Below the pieces are notes generated by a model. That model was given only the letters and a program-made list of their open reading frames with translations, was not told where the DNA came from and did not search any database. The translations under genes and the position numbers were made by a program. Below, one piece after another: positions 25,579 to 35,507 of a stretch of DNA of 64,000 bases. How positions within the stretch are numbered: the first letter of the stretch is position 1; the number at the start of each line of letters is the position of its first letter. Origin of the DNA: Oceanobacillus chungangensis (GTDB taxonomy: Bacteria > Bacillota > Bacilli > Bacillales > Amphibacillaceae); assembly GCF_003369565.1 (NCBI RefSeq), contig NZ_PIOD01000025.1, positions 299,721 to 363,720 of the forward strand, given 5' to 3'.

Positions 25579-26850
25579 ATGAATACTGTAGGTTGGAAAA
25601 AAATTGCTCTTGGTTTAGCTGTATCCGGATCATTATTCTTAACGGCGTGTAGTGATAGTGAGGAAACTTCTAGCGGTAAAGAAGAAAGCGGGGATAGCAA
25701 TTCTGCAACTTTAGAAGTAGGGATTGAGGAAGGCTACATTGATTTTGTAAATGAAATCGTACCTAAATTTGAAGAAGAATACGATGTTACTGTTACAGTT
25801 ACCGAAAGAGATTTATTTGATACTTTAGAGGCATTACCATTAGACGGTCCAGCAGGGCTTGCTCCAGATGTAATGATTGCGCCATATGATAGAATTGGGA
25901 ATTTAGGCCAACAAGGTCATTTAGCTGAAGTAACGCTACCGGATGATGGCAGATATGATGAAGTTGATGAGCAGCAAGTCACAATAAATGAAAAGGTTTA
26001 TGGATCACCTTTTGTTATCGAATCATTAATAATGTATTACAACAAAGATTTAATTGATAAGGCACCAGCTACGTTTGAAGAACTAGAGAAATTAACAGAA
26101 GACGAAAGATTTGCTTTTGAATCTGAATCAGGAAAGAGCACAGCATTTTTAGCAAACTGGCTGGATTTCTATAATTCATATGGTTTACTTTCTGGATATG
26201 GCGGATATGTCTTTGGTGATGAAGGAACGAACACATCAGATATTGGACTAAACTCAGCTGAATCTATTGAAGCTATTGAATATGCAACACACTGGTTAAA
26301 AGATATTTGGCCACAAGGTATGCTTGATGCTACTACTTCCGGTAACTTTATTGATGAGCAATTTACAACTGGAAAAGCTGCAGCAATTATTGGTGGTCCA
26401 TGGTCGGCAAATAATTATACTGAGGCAGGCGTTAATTATGGCGCGACAACAATACCAACGTTGCCAAATGGTGAAAACTATCAGCCATTTGCTGGTGGTA
26501 AAGGCTGGATTATTAGTAATTATGCTGAAAATAAAGAAGCTGCACAAAATTGGCTTGATTTTGTAACAAATGATGAAAATCAGGAATTATTAGTAGAAAT
26601 GAATGCAGAAGTTCCAGCAAATCAAAATACAAGAGATGTTGTGGCGCAAGGGGACGATGAATTAACTATTGCGGTCATTAACCAATATAATTCTGCTGTT
26701 CCAATGCCTAATATTCCAGAAATGGCAGAGGTTTGGACAGGCGCTGCCACATTAATGTTTGATAGTGCATCTGGAGGTAAAACACCAGAACAATCGGCAA
26801 ATGACGCAGTTGAAGTGATCAGCGGCAATATTGAACAGAAGTACCAATAA
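25579..26850 (+). CDS. mdxE: Maltodextrin-binding lipoprotein of an ABC importer
   Basis: A 423-residue extracellular solute-binding protein anchored as a lipoprotein: signal peptide to residue 23 with lipobox LTAC and C24, then a Ser/Glu-rich linker. The mature protein begins TLEVGIEEGYIDFVNEIVPKFEEEY, and the later PFAGGKGWIISNYAENKEAAQNWLDFVT is typical of MalE-type binding proteins (SBP family 1). It captures maltodextrins and delivers them to MdxF-MdxG. GGGGGATGAATAATAATG shows the RBS. A stable hairpin after the stop probably keeps this part of the message more abundant than the permease genes. Confidence 0.9.
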   Translation: MNTVGWKKIALGLAVSGSLFLTACSDSEETSSGKEESGDSNSATLEVGIEEGYIDFVNEIVPKFEEEYDVTVTVTERDLFDTLEALPLDGPAGLAPDVMIAPYDRIGNLGQQGHLAEVTLPDDGRYDEVDEQQVTINEKVYGSPFVIESLIMYYNKDLIDKAPATFEELEKLTEDERFAFESESGKSTAFLANWLDFYNSYGLLSGYGGYVFGDEGTNTSDIGLNSAESIEAIEYATHWLKDIWPQGMLDATTSGNFIDEQFTTGKAAAIIGGPWSANNYTEAGVNYGATTIPTLPNGENYQPFAGGKGWIISNYAENKEAAQNWLDFVTNDENQELLVEMNAEVPANQNTRDVVAQGDDELTIAVINQYNSAVPMPNIPEMAEVWTGAATLMFDSASGGKTPEQSANDAVEVISGNIEQKYQ

Positions 26851-26867
26851 TATAATAACCTGTAATT

Positions 26868-26899
26868 TTTGGCAGAGATTAACTCTGATCTCTGCCAAA
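26868..26899 (+). promoter_or_regulatory. Intercistronic hairpin between mdxE and mdxF
   Basis: TTTGGCAGAGAT (26868-26879) pairs perfectly with ATCTCTGCCAAA (26888-26899), loop 8. No T run follows directly. Such hairpins downstream of binding-protein genes act as 3' stabilisers or partial terminators, raising binding-protein output. Confidence 0.8.
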
Positions 26900-26925
26900 G
26901 CTATTTTAGGGGGAGTGAAATAATT

Positions 26926-28230
26926 GTGAAATACATAGAACTGGATCTAAAGCGCATTCGTAATGCAACATTGCTCTCTATTATTCCTGGGTTAGGTCAA
27001 TTTTATAATAAACAAGTTTTTAAAGGAATCGTATTTCTTTCTGTTTTTCTATTATTCATTGTTGAAATGCTAGGGTTTGGTGCAGAAGCATTAGCTGGAT
27101 TAATTTCACTTGGCAGCACCCCAGGTGAGCATCACTCCTTATTTATGTTGATAGAAGGGTCATTACAAATACTTATTATTGCGATTTTTTTACTGTTTTA
27201 TATTGTAAATATATTTGACGCAAGAAAAGTTGCGAAATTATGGGTGGAAAATAAAAAAGTAAATACCACCATGAAATCCATCATGGTGAATGTCTCTGAT
27301 AGTGGTTTCCCATATTTACTAACAATTCCAGCATACCTCGCAATGATATTTGCCATTATCTTTCCGGTGCTAGTAACACTGCTGATTGCTTTTACGAACT
27401 ATGATTTCTATCATATCCCACCAGCAAGCTTAATTGATTGGGTTGGCTTTAAAAACTTTTTCAGTATTTTCTTTCTCAGCTCCTATAGGGATACCTTTAT
27501 GTCCGTGTTAAGTTGGACGATTATTTGGACGATATGTGCAACAACCTTGCAAATTGTAATCGGTATTTTTACTGCGGTAGTATTAAATCAAAAGTTTATC
27601 ATCGCAAAAAGAGTCTTTGGAATTATCTTTCTGCTACCTTGGGCAGTTCCTGCTTTTATTACAATTATGAGTTTTTCAAATATGTTTAATGATAGTATTG
27701 GAGCAATCAATACACAAGTAATACCGCTAATAGATTCGCTTCTTCCATTTATTGATCTGGGTGCTATTCCATGGAAGACAGATCCTTTTTGGACCAAAAT
27801 AGCAATAATTATGGTTCAGGGATGGTTAGGATTTCCTTATATCTATGTTTTGGTCTCAGGTATTTTACAATCAATTCCAGAAGAACAATATGAGGCAGCG
27901 AAAATTGATGGGGCGAATGCGATTAAGCGATTCAGGCACATTACTATGCCAGCTATTTTCATGATTGCAGCGCCTATTTTTATTACACAATATACAGGTA
28001 ACTTTAATAATTTCACAATGATTTATCTATTTAATGAAGGTGGTCCAGGCAGTATCGGTGCAGGAGCAGGATCAACTGATATTTTAATTTCCTGGATATA
28101 TAAATTAACTACTGGAACGTCACCACAGTATTCTGTGGCAGCGGCGGTAACATTGTTTATTTCAGCATTTGTAATTATTATTTCCTTACTTGTATTTAAA
28201 AGAACAAGAGCTTTTGAAATGGAGGATTAA
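26926..28230 (+). CDS. mdxF: Maltodextrin ABC transporter permease, MalF-type
   Basis: A 434-residue permease with about eight membrane helices, including two or three extra ones in the first 120 residues, as in MalF/MdxF. The binding-protein-dependent transport domain covers roughly the last 280 residues. Its EAA loop is [18 protein letters not shown] followed by ITMP, which contacts the ATPase. The GTG at 26926 is chosen because AGGGGGAG (26909-26916) precedes it; a TTG reading further up starts inside the hairpin. The next gene begins three bases after the stop. No ATPase gene is in the operon. Confidence 0.9.
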   Translation: MKYIELDLKRIRNATLLSIIPGLGQFYNKQVFKGIVFLSVFLLFIVEMLGFGAEALAGLISLGSTPGEHHSLFMLIEGSLQILIIAIFLLFYIVNIFDARKVAKLWVENKKVNTTMKSIMVNVSDSGFPYLLTIPAYLAMIFAIIFPVLVTLLIAFTNYDFYHIPPASLIDWVGFKNFFSIFFLSSYRDTFMSVLSWTIIWTICATTLQIVIGIFTAVVLNQKFIIAKRVFGIIFLLPWAVPAFITIMSFSNMFNDSIGAINTQVIPLIDSLLPFIDLGAIPWKTDPFWTKIAIIMVQGWLGFPYIYVLVSGILQSIPEEQYEAAKIDGANAIKRFRHITMPAIFMIAAPIFITQYTGNFNNFTMIYLFNEGGPGSIGAGAGSTDILISWIYKLTTGTSPQYSVAAAVTLFISAFVIIISLLVFKRTRAFEMED

Positions 28231-28232
28231 TA

Positions 28233-29081
28233 ATGAATCTATTTAAATCCCAAAAATTTTCCTTGTCTCTAAGCAAATTCTTTACTTACTTTTATCTCAC
28301 CCTATTAGCAATTATTATCATTTATCCACTTTTGATTACGGCAAGCTCCGCATTTAAAGCTGGAAATATAACAGCTTTTGATTTGAGCTTTGATGCTAAT
28401 TGGACGTTAGATAATTTTAGGAGACTATTTACTGAAACGCTTTATGGTGATTGGTATTTGAATACGTTAATCATTGCCATCATTACAATGGTTATCCAGG
28501 TTGCAATTGTTACATTAGCTGGTTATACGTACAGCAGGTATCGTTTCATAGGAAGAAAAAGAAGTTTAATGTTCTTTCTAATTATACAAATGGTACCAAC
28601 AACGGCTGCACTAACTGCCTTTTACGTTATGGCTTTGCTGTTTGGTGCACTGGATCAAAATTGGTTCTTGATATTTATATACGTTGGTGGCGGAATTCCC
28701 ATGAATACTTGGTTAATGAAGGGTTATTTTGACACAGTGCCGATTGATTTGGATGAATCAGCTAAGCTTGATGGAGCAGGTCATTTAAGAATATTTATCC
28801 AAATTGTATTACCTCTAGTGAAACCAATGCTAGCCGTTCAAGCTTTGTGGGCTTTTATGGCGCCATTTGGAGAATATATGCTTGCCAGGTTCCTGCTGCG
28901 TACACCTGAAAACTTTACAGTAGCAATAGGATTGCAAACCTTTATTAATAATCCAATGAATCAAAAAGTAGCTCTTTTTGCAGCAGGCGCAATATTAATT
29001 GCTGTACCAATTAGTATATTATTCTTTATGCTGCAAAAGAATTTTGTTTCTGGATTAACTTCTGGTGGAACAAAAGGCTAG
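28233..29081 (+). CDS. mdxG: Maltodextrin ABC transporter permease, MalG-type
   Basis: A 282-residue permease with six helices. The EAA loop [17 protein letters not shown] followed by IVLPLVKPM is conserved, and the C-terminus [12 protein letters not shown] matches the MalG tail that reaches the ATPase Q-loop. It pairs with MdxF to form the channel. The start is two bases after the mdxF stop, overlapping its RBS (GGAGG in the end of mdxF). It is cotranscribed with the DUF1189 gene after it. Confidence 0.92.
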   Translation: MNLFKSQKFSLSLSKFFTYFYLTLLAIIIIYPLLITASSAFKAGNITAFDLSFDANWTLDNFRRLFTETLYGDWYLNTLIIAIITMVIQVAIVTLAGYTYSRYRFIGRKRSLMFFLIIQMVPTTAALTAFYVMALLFGALDQNWFLIFIYVGGGIPMNTWLMKGYFDTVPIDLDESAKLDGAGHLRIFIQIVLPLVKPMLAVQALWAFMAPFGEYMLARFLLRTPENFTVAIGLQTFINNPMNQKVALFAAGAILIAVPISILFFMLQKNFVSGLTSGGTKG

Positions 29082-29124
29082 TATTGTGGTACTGCTGCTA
29101 AACTTAGAGAAATGAAGTGAATAA

Positions 29125-29946
29125 ATGAAAACAGATACATTCCCATTAAATTATTTTAAGACAATATGGACACCAATAAAAGTTTTTAAAGGTCGTCATC
29201 AACTAAATTGGCTGCAAATCATTATAATTATCCTGTTTTTAAATGCTCTAATAATGATACCAGTTTCCTTAAGCTTTGCTAAAATGGATTCTTTTCCTAT
29301 TGAAGGGACATTTCCAAATGCATTTTCTCTAATTGATGAATCAGTAGTTACAGCTATGAAGGAAGCGGAGTTCTCAAATGGGGAGATGGAATTACATTCT
29401 AGCTTTCTTTATAAAAGTGACAAAGGGGGGATTGGTGGATCCTTATCGAAAGAGGAAGCAGATGAACTGATCAAGGAGGAAAATGCAATATTATTTCTGG
29501 CGAATAGACTGCTAATAAAAGAAGGAAAAAATCCAGTTTCAGAAGTGAAATATACAAAGGATTTTTCAGTGAAAAATATCACGACAGTTAATGAATTGAA
29601 AACCGCTATATCACAGCAATGGTTCATTCAAAATAAAAGCTTTGTTGTCGGAAGTTTAATTCTTGCTGTTTTCAGTTTGTCACTCGCTAGCATTGTATTT
29701 ATCGTACTTGGATCATCCATTTTCATTTATTTTACAAGAAAAGGTCAATTTTCTTCGATAAAAACTTTTAAAGAATCCGTAAATTTAATTGTAAATGCAA
29801 TGGGGCTTGCTACCTTAATGTCGATGGTTATCGGAGTCATTCGATATGATATGATCACGATCCTGTTGATTCAGTCATTCGGAACAGTACTGATGATATT
29901 AGCTGTTTTCTATAAAACTCGTTTCAGTGATGAATTAGCAGCATAA
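29125..29946 (+). CDS. yvdJ: DUF1189 family membrane protein, YvdJ-like
   Basis: A 273-residue membrane protein of the DUF1189 family, often annotated as maltodextrin utilization protein. It has a helix at about residues 29-49, a large external loop of about 130 residues with many Glu/Lys (e.g. SKEEADELIKEENAILFLANRLL), then three helices near 175-197, 220-240 and 248-267. In B. subtilis the homologue follows mdxG in the same position. Its role is not known; the position suggests a link to the importer. No clear terminator follows. Confidence 0.85.
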   Translation: MKTDTFPLNYFKTIWTPIKVFKGRHQLNWLQIIIIILFLNALIMIPVSLSFAKMDSFPIEGTFPNAFSLIDESVVTAMKEAEFSNGEMELHSSFLYKSDKGGIGGSLSKEEADELIKEENAILFLANRLLIKEGKNPVSEVKYTKDFSVKNITTVNELKTAISQQWFIQNKSFVVGSLILAVFSLSLASIVFIVLGSSIFIYFTRKGQFSSIKTFKESVNLIVNAMGLATLMSMVIGVIRYDMITILLIQSFGTVLMILAVFYKTRFSDELAA

Positions 29947-30020
29947 TTTTTCATTCAATATGATGGATACAGATTAAGATAGTTTTCTTATAGATTATAG
30001 AATTGATCATGGGGATAAAA

Positions 30021-30062
30021 AAATTGATGTAAACTGCGAACAAGTGACAAATGTGTCTTAGA
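30021..30062 (+). repeat. Solo end of the dispersed repeat
   Basis: ATTGATGTAAACTGCGAAC (30024-30042) matches the left end of repeat copy A (TTGATATAAACTGCGAAC at 2570). The next bases, AAGTGACAAATGTGTC, resemble the outer end of copy B read on the minus strand. The rest of the repeat is absent. Confidence 0.5.
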
Positions 30063-30129
30063 ACCAGAGAATCAGCAAGAAATTTGCAAGATAAAAAATG
30101 AAGTAAATAATTATTAGATGGTGAGATGA

Positions 30130-31149
30130 ATGGTAACGATTAAAGACGTAGCAAAAGTAACAGGAGTATCTCCCTCTACAGTATCTAGAGTTATTGCAGA
30201 TAATCCAAGAATAAGTACGGAAACAAAGAAAAAGGTTAGAAAAGCGATGGAGGATTTAGGTTATTATCCTAACATTCATGCACGTAATTTAGTAGTGAAA
30301 TCATCAAATGCTATCGGGGTTGTCATGTCTTCATCAGCTGATAAAGCATTACAAAATCCGTTCTTTCCAGAGGTTTTGCGTGGAATCGGATCTGTCACAC
30401 ATAAAAATCAATATTCAATTACGCTTTCTAGTGGACAATCGGAAGAAGAAATTCTAAGTGAAGTAAAAAGTATGGTCTATGGTGGCTCAGTGGATGGCGT
30501 AATTTTACTTTACTCCCGAATAAATGATGGTGTAACAAACTTCTTACGCGAACAAGATTTTCCCTTTGTCATCGTTGGGAAGCCGGTTGAAGATATTGAT
30601 CAAGTCACACATGTAGATAATGATAATTTTAAAGCTGGAAAAGAGATTACAAATTATTTAATCGAACAATCACATGAACGAATTGCATTTATTGGAGGAT
30701 CAAGGGACTTGATGGTGACAATGGACCGTGAATCAGGGTATCAAGTGGCGTTGAAGGAAGCTGGATTACCAAATGTTGATGAATATAGCATCCAAACAGA
30801 ATTTCTAAAGTCGGGTGGTCAGGAAGCAGTTGAGTGCATCTTAGCAATGAAGGATCGACCAACTGCGATTGTTATAAGTGATGATTTAATTAGTCTTGGA
30901 GTGGTGAGTATGCTTGAAAAATCAAATATACGAGTTCCGCAAGACATTTCAATTGTAAGCTTTAACAATGTCTACCTTTCAGAAATAATCCGTCCAGCGC
31001 TCACTACTGTCGATGTTCATATTTATGATTTAGGTGCAAAGTCGGCAGAAGCGATAATCAACAAAACAAATAATAAGTCAGAGCCCGCAAAAAGAATTAT
31101 CATTCCGCATAACATCGTTTACCGAGATTCAGTTATTAATCGCAAGTAG
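30130..31149 (+). CDS. LacI family transcriptional regulator, MalR/MdxR-type
   Basis: A 339-residue LacI-type regulator. The helix-turn-helix and hinge are at residues 2-60: TIKDVAKVTGVSPSTVSRVI, then ISTETKKKVRKAMEDLGYYPN. The effector domain follows, with SSNAIGVVMSSS near 58-69 and RPALTTVDVHIYDLG near 296-310. It most likely controls the mdx promoter through the AAACGTTT-type operator at 25292-25308. The sugar effector is probably maltose. It is not known from the sequence whether it represses or also activates. The ThuA block starts 97 bases downstream with no clear terminator between. Confidence 0.88.
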   Translation: MVTIKDVAKVTGVSPSTVSRVIADNPRISTETKKKVRKAMEDLGYYPNIHARNLVVKSSNAIGVVMSSSADKALQNPFFPEVLRGIGSVTHKNQYSITLSSGQSEEEILSEVKSMVYGGSVDGVILLYSRINDGVTNFLREQDFPFVIVGKPVEDIDQVTHVDNDNFKAGKEITNYLIEQSHERIAFIGGSRDLMVTMDRESGYQVALKEAGLPNVDEYSIQTEFLKSGGQEAVECILAMKDRPTAIVISDDLISLGVVSMLEKSNIRVPQDISIVSFNNVYLSEIIRPALTTVDVHIYDLGAKSAEAIINKTNNKSEPAKRIIIPHNIVYRDSVINRK

Positions 31150-31245
31150 GACTATAAATGGATTCTAAAATCAATCTTGTTAGAGGAATGAGACAAAGTA
31201 AGAAAGAATACTAGTGTATGCATAAAATAGAAAGAGGTAAAAAAT

Positions 31246-31956
31246 ATGAATATTCTTGTCTGGAATGAATATCGACATGAGAAAAAGGATGCAAACGTTA
31301 AGGAGATTTACCCAAATGGGATCCACGGAACTATCGCAACCTTTTTGCAAGAAGACTTTGAAAATGTGAAAACAGCAACATTGGATGAGCCAGAACATGG
31401 ATTAACGGATGAAGTGTTAGCAAATACAGATGTGCTAATTTGGTGGGGGCATCTCGCACACGATGAGGTGAGCGATGAGGTGGTTGAAAAGGTAAAACAG
31501 CGTGTCCTCGAAGGAATGGGGCTTATTGTTCTGCATTCAGCTCATTTTTCAAAGATTTTTAAAACACTAATGGGCACAGGCTGTGATCTGAAGTGGCGAG
31601 AAGCGGGCGATAAAGAACGATTATGGGTTGTTGACCCGACGCATCCAATCACAAAAGGTATTGGCCAGTATATTGAACTGGAACAGGAAGAAATGTATGG
31701 AGAGCACTTTGATATACCTGCCCCAGATGAACTAATCTTTATTGGCTGGTTTTCAGGTGGGGAAGTATTCCGCAGTGGAGCAACCTTTAAACGCGGAAAG
31801 GGGAAGATTTTCTACTTCCAGCCTGGACATGAAACCCATCCAACGTACCACCATAAAGACATTCAGCAAGTCATTAAAAATGGGGTAAAGTGGGCTGCAA
31901 GTATTAATACCCTAACACCAACCTATGGTAATCACAAGGCATTAGAACAAATCTAA
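31246..31956 (+). CDS. ThuA domain protein
   Basis: A 236-residue protein of the ThuA family, a class I glutamine amidotransferase-like fold found in trehalose/disaccharide utilization operons. Motifs include [13 protein letters not shown] near 65-77, [19 protein letters not shown] near 94-112 and [15 protein letters not shown] near 191-205. The catalytic function in this family is poorly defined; recent work links ThuA-type proteins to keto-sugar metabolism in other bacteria, as recalled and not checked. AGAGGT precedes the ATG. It heads a tight four-gene cluster: spacing to the next start is 17 bases. Confidence 0.85.
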   Translation: MNILVWNEYRHEKKDANVKEIYPNGIHGTIATFLQEDFENVKTATLDEPEHGLTDEVLANTDVLIWWGHLAHDEVSDEVVEKVKQRVLEGMGLIVLHSAHFSKIFKTLMGTGCDLKWREAGDKERLWVVDPTHPITKGIGQYIELEQEEMYGEHFDIPAPDELIFIGWFSGGEVFRSGATFKRGKGKIFYFQPGHETHPTYHHKDIQQVIKNGVKWAASINTLTPTYGNHKALEQI

Positions 31957-31973
31957 TTGGGAGAGTGAAAGAC

Positions 31974-33005
31974 ATGACAAAATTACGTGTTGCAGTTATT
32001 GGTTGTGGAAGTATTGCGAAGCATCGGCATTTACCAGAATATGGGCTTAATCCGAATGTTGAAATTGTCGCGGTTTGTGATCTTATAGAAGAAAGAGCAA
32101 TGGCAGCAGCTGAGAAATATCAAGCAAAAGCTTATACAGATTATGTAACATTACTAAACACGGAAAAACTAGATGCTGTCAGTGTTTGTTTACCTAATTA
32201 CTTGCATGCCCCAGTTTCCATTGCAGCTTTGAATGCAGGAAATCATGTGCTATGCGAAAAGCCAATGGCAACCTCAATCGAAGAAGCAGAACAAATGATA
32301 GAAGCAGCAAACAAAAACAAAAAGAAATTGATGATTGGTCATAATCAGCGCTTCGTTTCTTCTCATCAAAAAGCAAAACAACTAATTGAAAAAGGTGAAG
32401 TAGGGAAAATCTATAGCTTCCGCACAGCATTTGGCCATGGTGGACCAGAAGGCTGGAGTGTCGATGGGGGAAATAGCTGGTTCTTTAATAAGGATCAAGC
32501 ATTTATTGGGGCTATGGGTGATCTTGGCGTACATAAGGCAGATTTACTTCGCTATATACTAGGGGAAGAATTCGTTGAGGTCGGTGCATTTGTTGAAACA
32601 AGTGCAAAAGAGAATACTGATGTTGATGATAATGCCGTGTTTATATTGAAATCAGCAAGTGGTGTCATTGGTACATTAGCTGCAAGCTGGGCATATACAG
32701 CGAAGGAAGATAATTCGACGATTATTTATGGTGAAAATGCGACATTAAGGTTGGAGGATCATCCAGACTTTTCCCTTGTCGTACAGTATAAGAATGGTGA
32801 AGTTGTGAAGTATGAATTAGGTGGAATTCAGTCTAATGAAGAAGGTGGGCAAACAACAACCCATGTAATTGATCATTTTATTGAAGCGATTGTTGAGGAT
32901 AAGGAACCGTTGATTAATGGTGAAGAAGGGAAGAAATCGCTCGAAGTTATTTTAGGAGCAATTGAATCCGTTGAAACGAAAAGTATTTATCAATTGGAGC
33001 GATGA
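31974..33005 (+). CDS. Gfo/Idh/MocA family oxidoreductase (first)
   Basis: A 343-residue NAD(P)-dependent oxidoreductase. The Rossmann loop is VAVIGCGSIAKHRHLP (residues 5-20). CEKPMA near 93-98 holds the catalytic lysine, and HNQRFV near 125-130 follows. The C-terminal half is the alpha/beta substrate domain. Members oxidise or reduce sugars or inositols, often at C3. The ATG at 31974 is chosen because GGGAGAG lies about 10 bases before it; the GTG nine bases upstream is too close to that RBS. Its stop overlaps the start of the next oxidoreductase (ATGA). Confidence 0.9.
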   Translation: MTKLRVAVIGCGSIAKHRHLPEYGLNPNVEIVAVCDLIEERAMAAAEKYQAKAYTDYVTLLNTEKLDAVSVCLPNYLHAPVSIAALNAGNHVLCEKPMATSIEEAEQMIEAANKNKKKLMIGHNQRFVSSHQKAKQLIEKGEVGKIYSFRTAFGHGGPEGWSVDGGNSWFFNKDQAFIGAMGDLGVHKADLLRYILGEEFVEVGAFVETSAKENTDVDDNAVFILKSASGVIGTLAASWAYTAKEDNSTIIYGENATLRLEDHPDFSLVVQYKNGEVVKYELGGIQSNEEGGQTTTHVIDHFIEAIVEDKEPLINGEEGKKSLEVILGAIESVETKSIYQLER

Positions 33006-34075
33006 GGCTTATGACAAAATTAAAAATGGGGATCATCGGTGCTGGCGGTATTGCTCAGGGCCGACATATCCCTGCATATCTAAAGCTAAAGGAAAAAGTG
33101 GATATTATTGCTGTTCAAGATTTAGATAGTGTCCGTGCAGAGGAAGTTGCTAAGAAATATGATATACCTCAAGTGTTTACAGATTATCATAAGCTCTTTT
33201 CCGTTGTTGATGCAGTAACAATTTGTACACCGAATAAGTTTCATGCAGAAATTACAGTAGCAGCATTAGAGGCAGGTGTTCACGTTTTATGTGAGAAACC
33301 GATGGCCATCACAACGACTGAATGTGAAGCAATGGTTGCTGCTGCGAAAAAGGCGAATAAAGTATTAAGTATCGGCTACCATTATCGTCATATGGAAGTT
33401 TCACAGGTTGCAAAGCGTGCGGTACCTGATATTGGAGAACCACTTGTAACGAGAGTACAGGCGCTCAGACGTCGGAAAGTTCCTGGCTGGGGAGTATTTA
33501 CGAATAAAGATTTGCAAGGTGGTGGGAGTTTAATAGATTATGGCTGTCATTTTCTTGACTTAGCACTTTGGTTATTAAACGATCCGAAGCCTGTTGAAGT
33601 AATTGGTACGACTTATAACCATCTTAGTAGAATACCAAATCAACTAAATGACTGGGGAACTTTCGATCATGAAACCTTTGATGTCGACGATCATGTTTCC
33701 GCTTATATTAAGTTTGAAGGTGGAGCGTCGATGTTTTTCGAGTGCTCCTGGGCTGCAAATATAAAGGAAGATACGAATCATCTGAGCATTTCCGGTGTTG
33801 ATGGAGGATTAAACGTATTTCCCTATGAATTCTACAAGCCGAACCATGGAACATTTATGACAACTAGTGCAGATCTATCGGATGATCAGCAGGAAGCGGG
33901 ATTACTTCAAGCGGAAAACTTTGTTGCTGCTTGTCTTGGTGAAGCAGAATTAATCAGTAAACCAGAGCAATCTTTACAAGTTTCGAGAATAATAGAGGCC
34001 ATTTATAAGAGCAGTGAAATGGGGAAAAGTGTGAGATTAGGTTCATCATTAAAAAAGGTGGAGGAGATCATATGA
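33002..34075 (+). CDS. Gfo/Idh/MocA family oxidoreductase (second)
   Basis: A 357-residue oxidoreductase paralogous to the one before it. The Rossmann loop is MGIIGAGGIAQGRHIPAYL near residues 9-27, CEKPMA lies near 97-102, and the GYHYRHMEVS segment near 129. GGGSLIDYGCHFLDLALWLL near 176-195 is a typical substrate-domain helix. Overlapping start and stop codons on both sides show translational coupling. With its partner it could perform an oxidation-reduction pair on a sugar, with a keto intermediate. An in-frame ATG at 33011 is an alternative start. Confidence 0.9.
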   Translation: MRLMTKLKMGIIGAGGIAQGRHIPAYLKLKEKVDIIAVQDLDSVRAEEVAKKYDIPQVFTDYHKLFSVVDAVTICTPNKFHAEITVAALEAGVHVLCEKPMAITTTECEAMVAAAKKANKVLSIGYHYRHMEVSQVAKRAVPDIGEPLVTRVQALRRRKVPGWGVFTNKDLQGGGSLIDYGCHFLDLALWLLNDPKPVEVIGTTYNHLSRIPNQLNDWGTFDHETFDVDDHVSAYIKFEGGASMFFECSWAANIKEDTNHLSISGVDGGLNVFPYEFYKPNHGTFMTTSADLSDDQQEAGLLQAENFVAACLGEAELISKPEQSLQVSRIIEAIYKSSEMGKSVRLGSSLKKVEEII

Positions 34076-35040
34076 AACTAGGCGTCTTTACGGTATTGTT
34101 TTCAGGAAAACCATTAGAAGAAATGTTAGATTATGTGAAGGATGCAGGGCTACAGGCAGTGGAAATTGGTACTGGTGGCAACCCTGGAACAGCACATTGT
34201 AATGTTGATGAATTGCTAGATAATGAGGACAAGCGAAAAGCATTCATAGAAACAATTCAATCGCGTGGATTAACAATTAGTGCATTTAGCTGTCATGATA
34301 ATCCCATTTCACCGGATAAGGCACATGCAGAGAAATCACATGATACATTTATTAAAACGGTGAGATTAGCAGAATTATTAAATGTACCTGTCGTTAACAC
34401 TTTTTCAGGTGTTCCTGGTTCCAATGAAGATTCCAAACTACCAAACTGGCCCGTCACACCATGGCCGACAGAGTATTCGGATATACTAGAGTGGCAATGG
34501 GAGAAAAAATTGATTCCTTACTGGAAGGAGCAGGGGCAATTTGCGAAGGATCATGGTGTGAAGGTTGGTCTCGAACTTCATGCAGGATTCCTTGTCCATA
34601 CGCCACATACGATGCTTAAATTGCGAGAAGCAACAAATGATGCTATCGGTGCGAACCTTGATCCAAGTCACTTATGGTGGCAAGGAATTGATCCAGTTGC
34701 CGCAATCAAAATTCTTGGTAAAGAAAACGCAATCCATCACTTCCATGCAAAAGATACATACATTGATCAAGATAATGTCAATATGTATGGTTTAACAGAT
34801 ATGCAAGCCTACTCGAAGGTACAGACCCGAGCATGGAGCTTCCGTTCGGTGGGCTACGGACATAGTATTCAAGAATGGTCAAATATTGTAAGTGCATTAC
34901 GGACTTATGGTTATGACTACGTAATTAGCATCGAGCATGAGGACCCAATTATGTCAATTGATGAAGGCTTTAAGGCTGCTGTTCGGAATTTGAAGGCGGT
35001 CAATATTGAAGAATCACTTGATAACATGTGGTGGGCATAA
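34072..35040 (+). CDS. Sugar phosphate isomerase/epimerase family protein
   Basis: A 322-residue TIM-barrel protein of the xylose isomerase-like (AP endonuclease 2) superfamily. Likely metal ligands are in VGLELH near 163-168, GANLDPSHLWW near 190-200, HHFHAKD near 222-228 and ISIEHED near 284-290. It overlaps the preceding gene by four bases. Family members epimerise or isomerise keto sugars, or hydrolyse/eliminate 3-keto-glycosides, which would fit the two upstream oxidoreductases. The exact substrate is unknown. Confidence 0.88.
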   Translation: MKLGVFTVLFSGKPLEEMLDYVKDAGLQAVEIGTGGNPGTAHCNVDELLDNEDKRKAFIETIQSRGLTISAFSCHDNPISPDKAHAEKSHDTFIKTVRLAELLNVPVVNTFSGVPGSNEDSKLPNWPVTPWPTEYSDILEWQWEKKLIPYWKEQGQFAKDHGVKVGLELHAGFLVHTPHTMLKLREATNDAIGANLDPSHLWWQGIDPVAAIKILGKENAIHHFHAKDTYIDQDNVNMYGLTDMQAYSKVQTRAWSFRSVGYGHSIQEWSNIVSALRTYGYDYVISIEHEDPIMSIDEGFKAAVRNLKAVNIEESLDNMWWA

Positions 35041-35046
35041 AGCTTT

Positions 35047-35100
35047 ATACCCCTTCATATCGTTTGAGTAGTTAACTATCTGAAGGGGTTTTTGTTTTTT
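35047..35100 (+). terminator. Rho-independent terminator of the ThuA block
   Basis: ACCCCTTCA (35049-35057) pairs with TGAAGGGGT (35081-35089), followed by TTTTTGTTTTTTG. The inner AGTTAACT is a further palindrome in the loop. Confidence 0.93.
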
Positions 35101-35507
35101 GTTGCACACTACGATTGCAGGATTAGTGGAGGGAAGGGAGAGGAGTTTTCGGTTGTTTGGTGGGATAAATGCTGGAAGTGAATGGGTGATGTAATTTGCT
35201 GTCATCAATCTGCTTTGCCTTATCTTCCTTCCACTTAACTTTAAATTCCTTAACGCAAATAATTTGTTTGCTAAACCAATTACAATCTTATGTCAGTGCT
35301 GCTTTTTTCTGCTACTCAACAATCGAAAGCCCTTGGATTATCTTTAGCCGTGATAATAGCAGTGTACTGATTTTGTATCTTAGCTTAATGAAGTTTACCT
35401 TTCTAATACCTTTTTTCACAGGTACATTGATTGCCTTCTTGTCATTGCGGCTTTTTATGACTCTATTTCAATATAAAAAATAAAAATGAAGTGTAAGGGG
35501 GATATCC
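35101..35507. other. Intergenic region upstream of the glucosidase gene
   Basis: A 95-residue open frame (35196-35483) lies here, but it has no RBS and a composition unlike the genes around it; I treat it as non-coding. The region should hold the promoter of the glucosidase, although no strong consensus was seen. It ends with GTAAGGGGGATATCC, the RBS of the next gene. Confidence 0.4.

Noticed and set aside
26869-26925. Upstream TTG start for mdxF
   Set aside because: The TTG lies inside a stable hairpin and has no RBS; the GTG at 26926 has one.
35196-35483. 95-codon plus-strand frame between the ThuA block and malL
   Set aside because: No RBS, unusual amino acid composition and no recognisable family; likely a chance frame in the malL upstream region.
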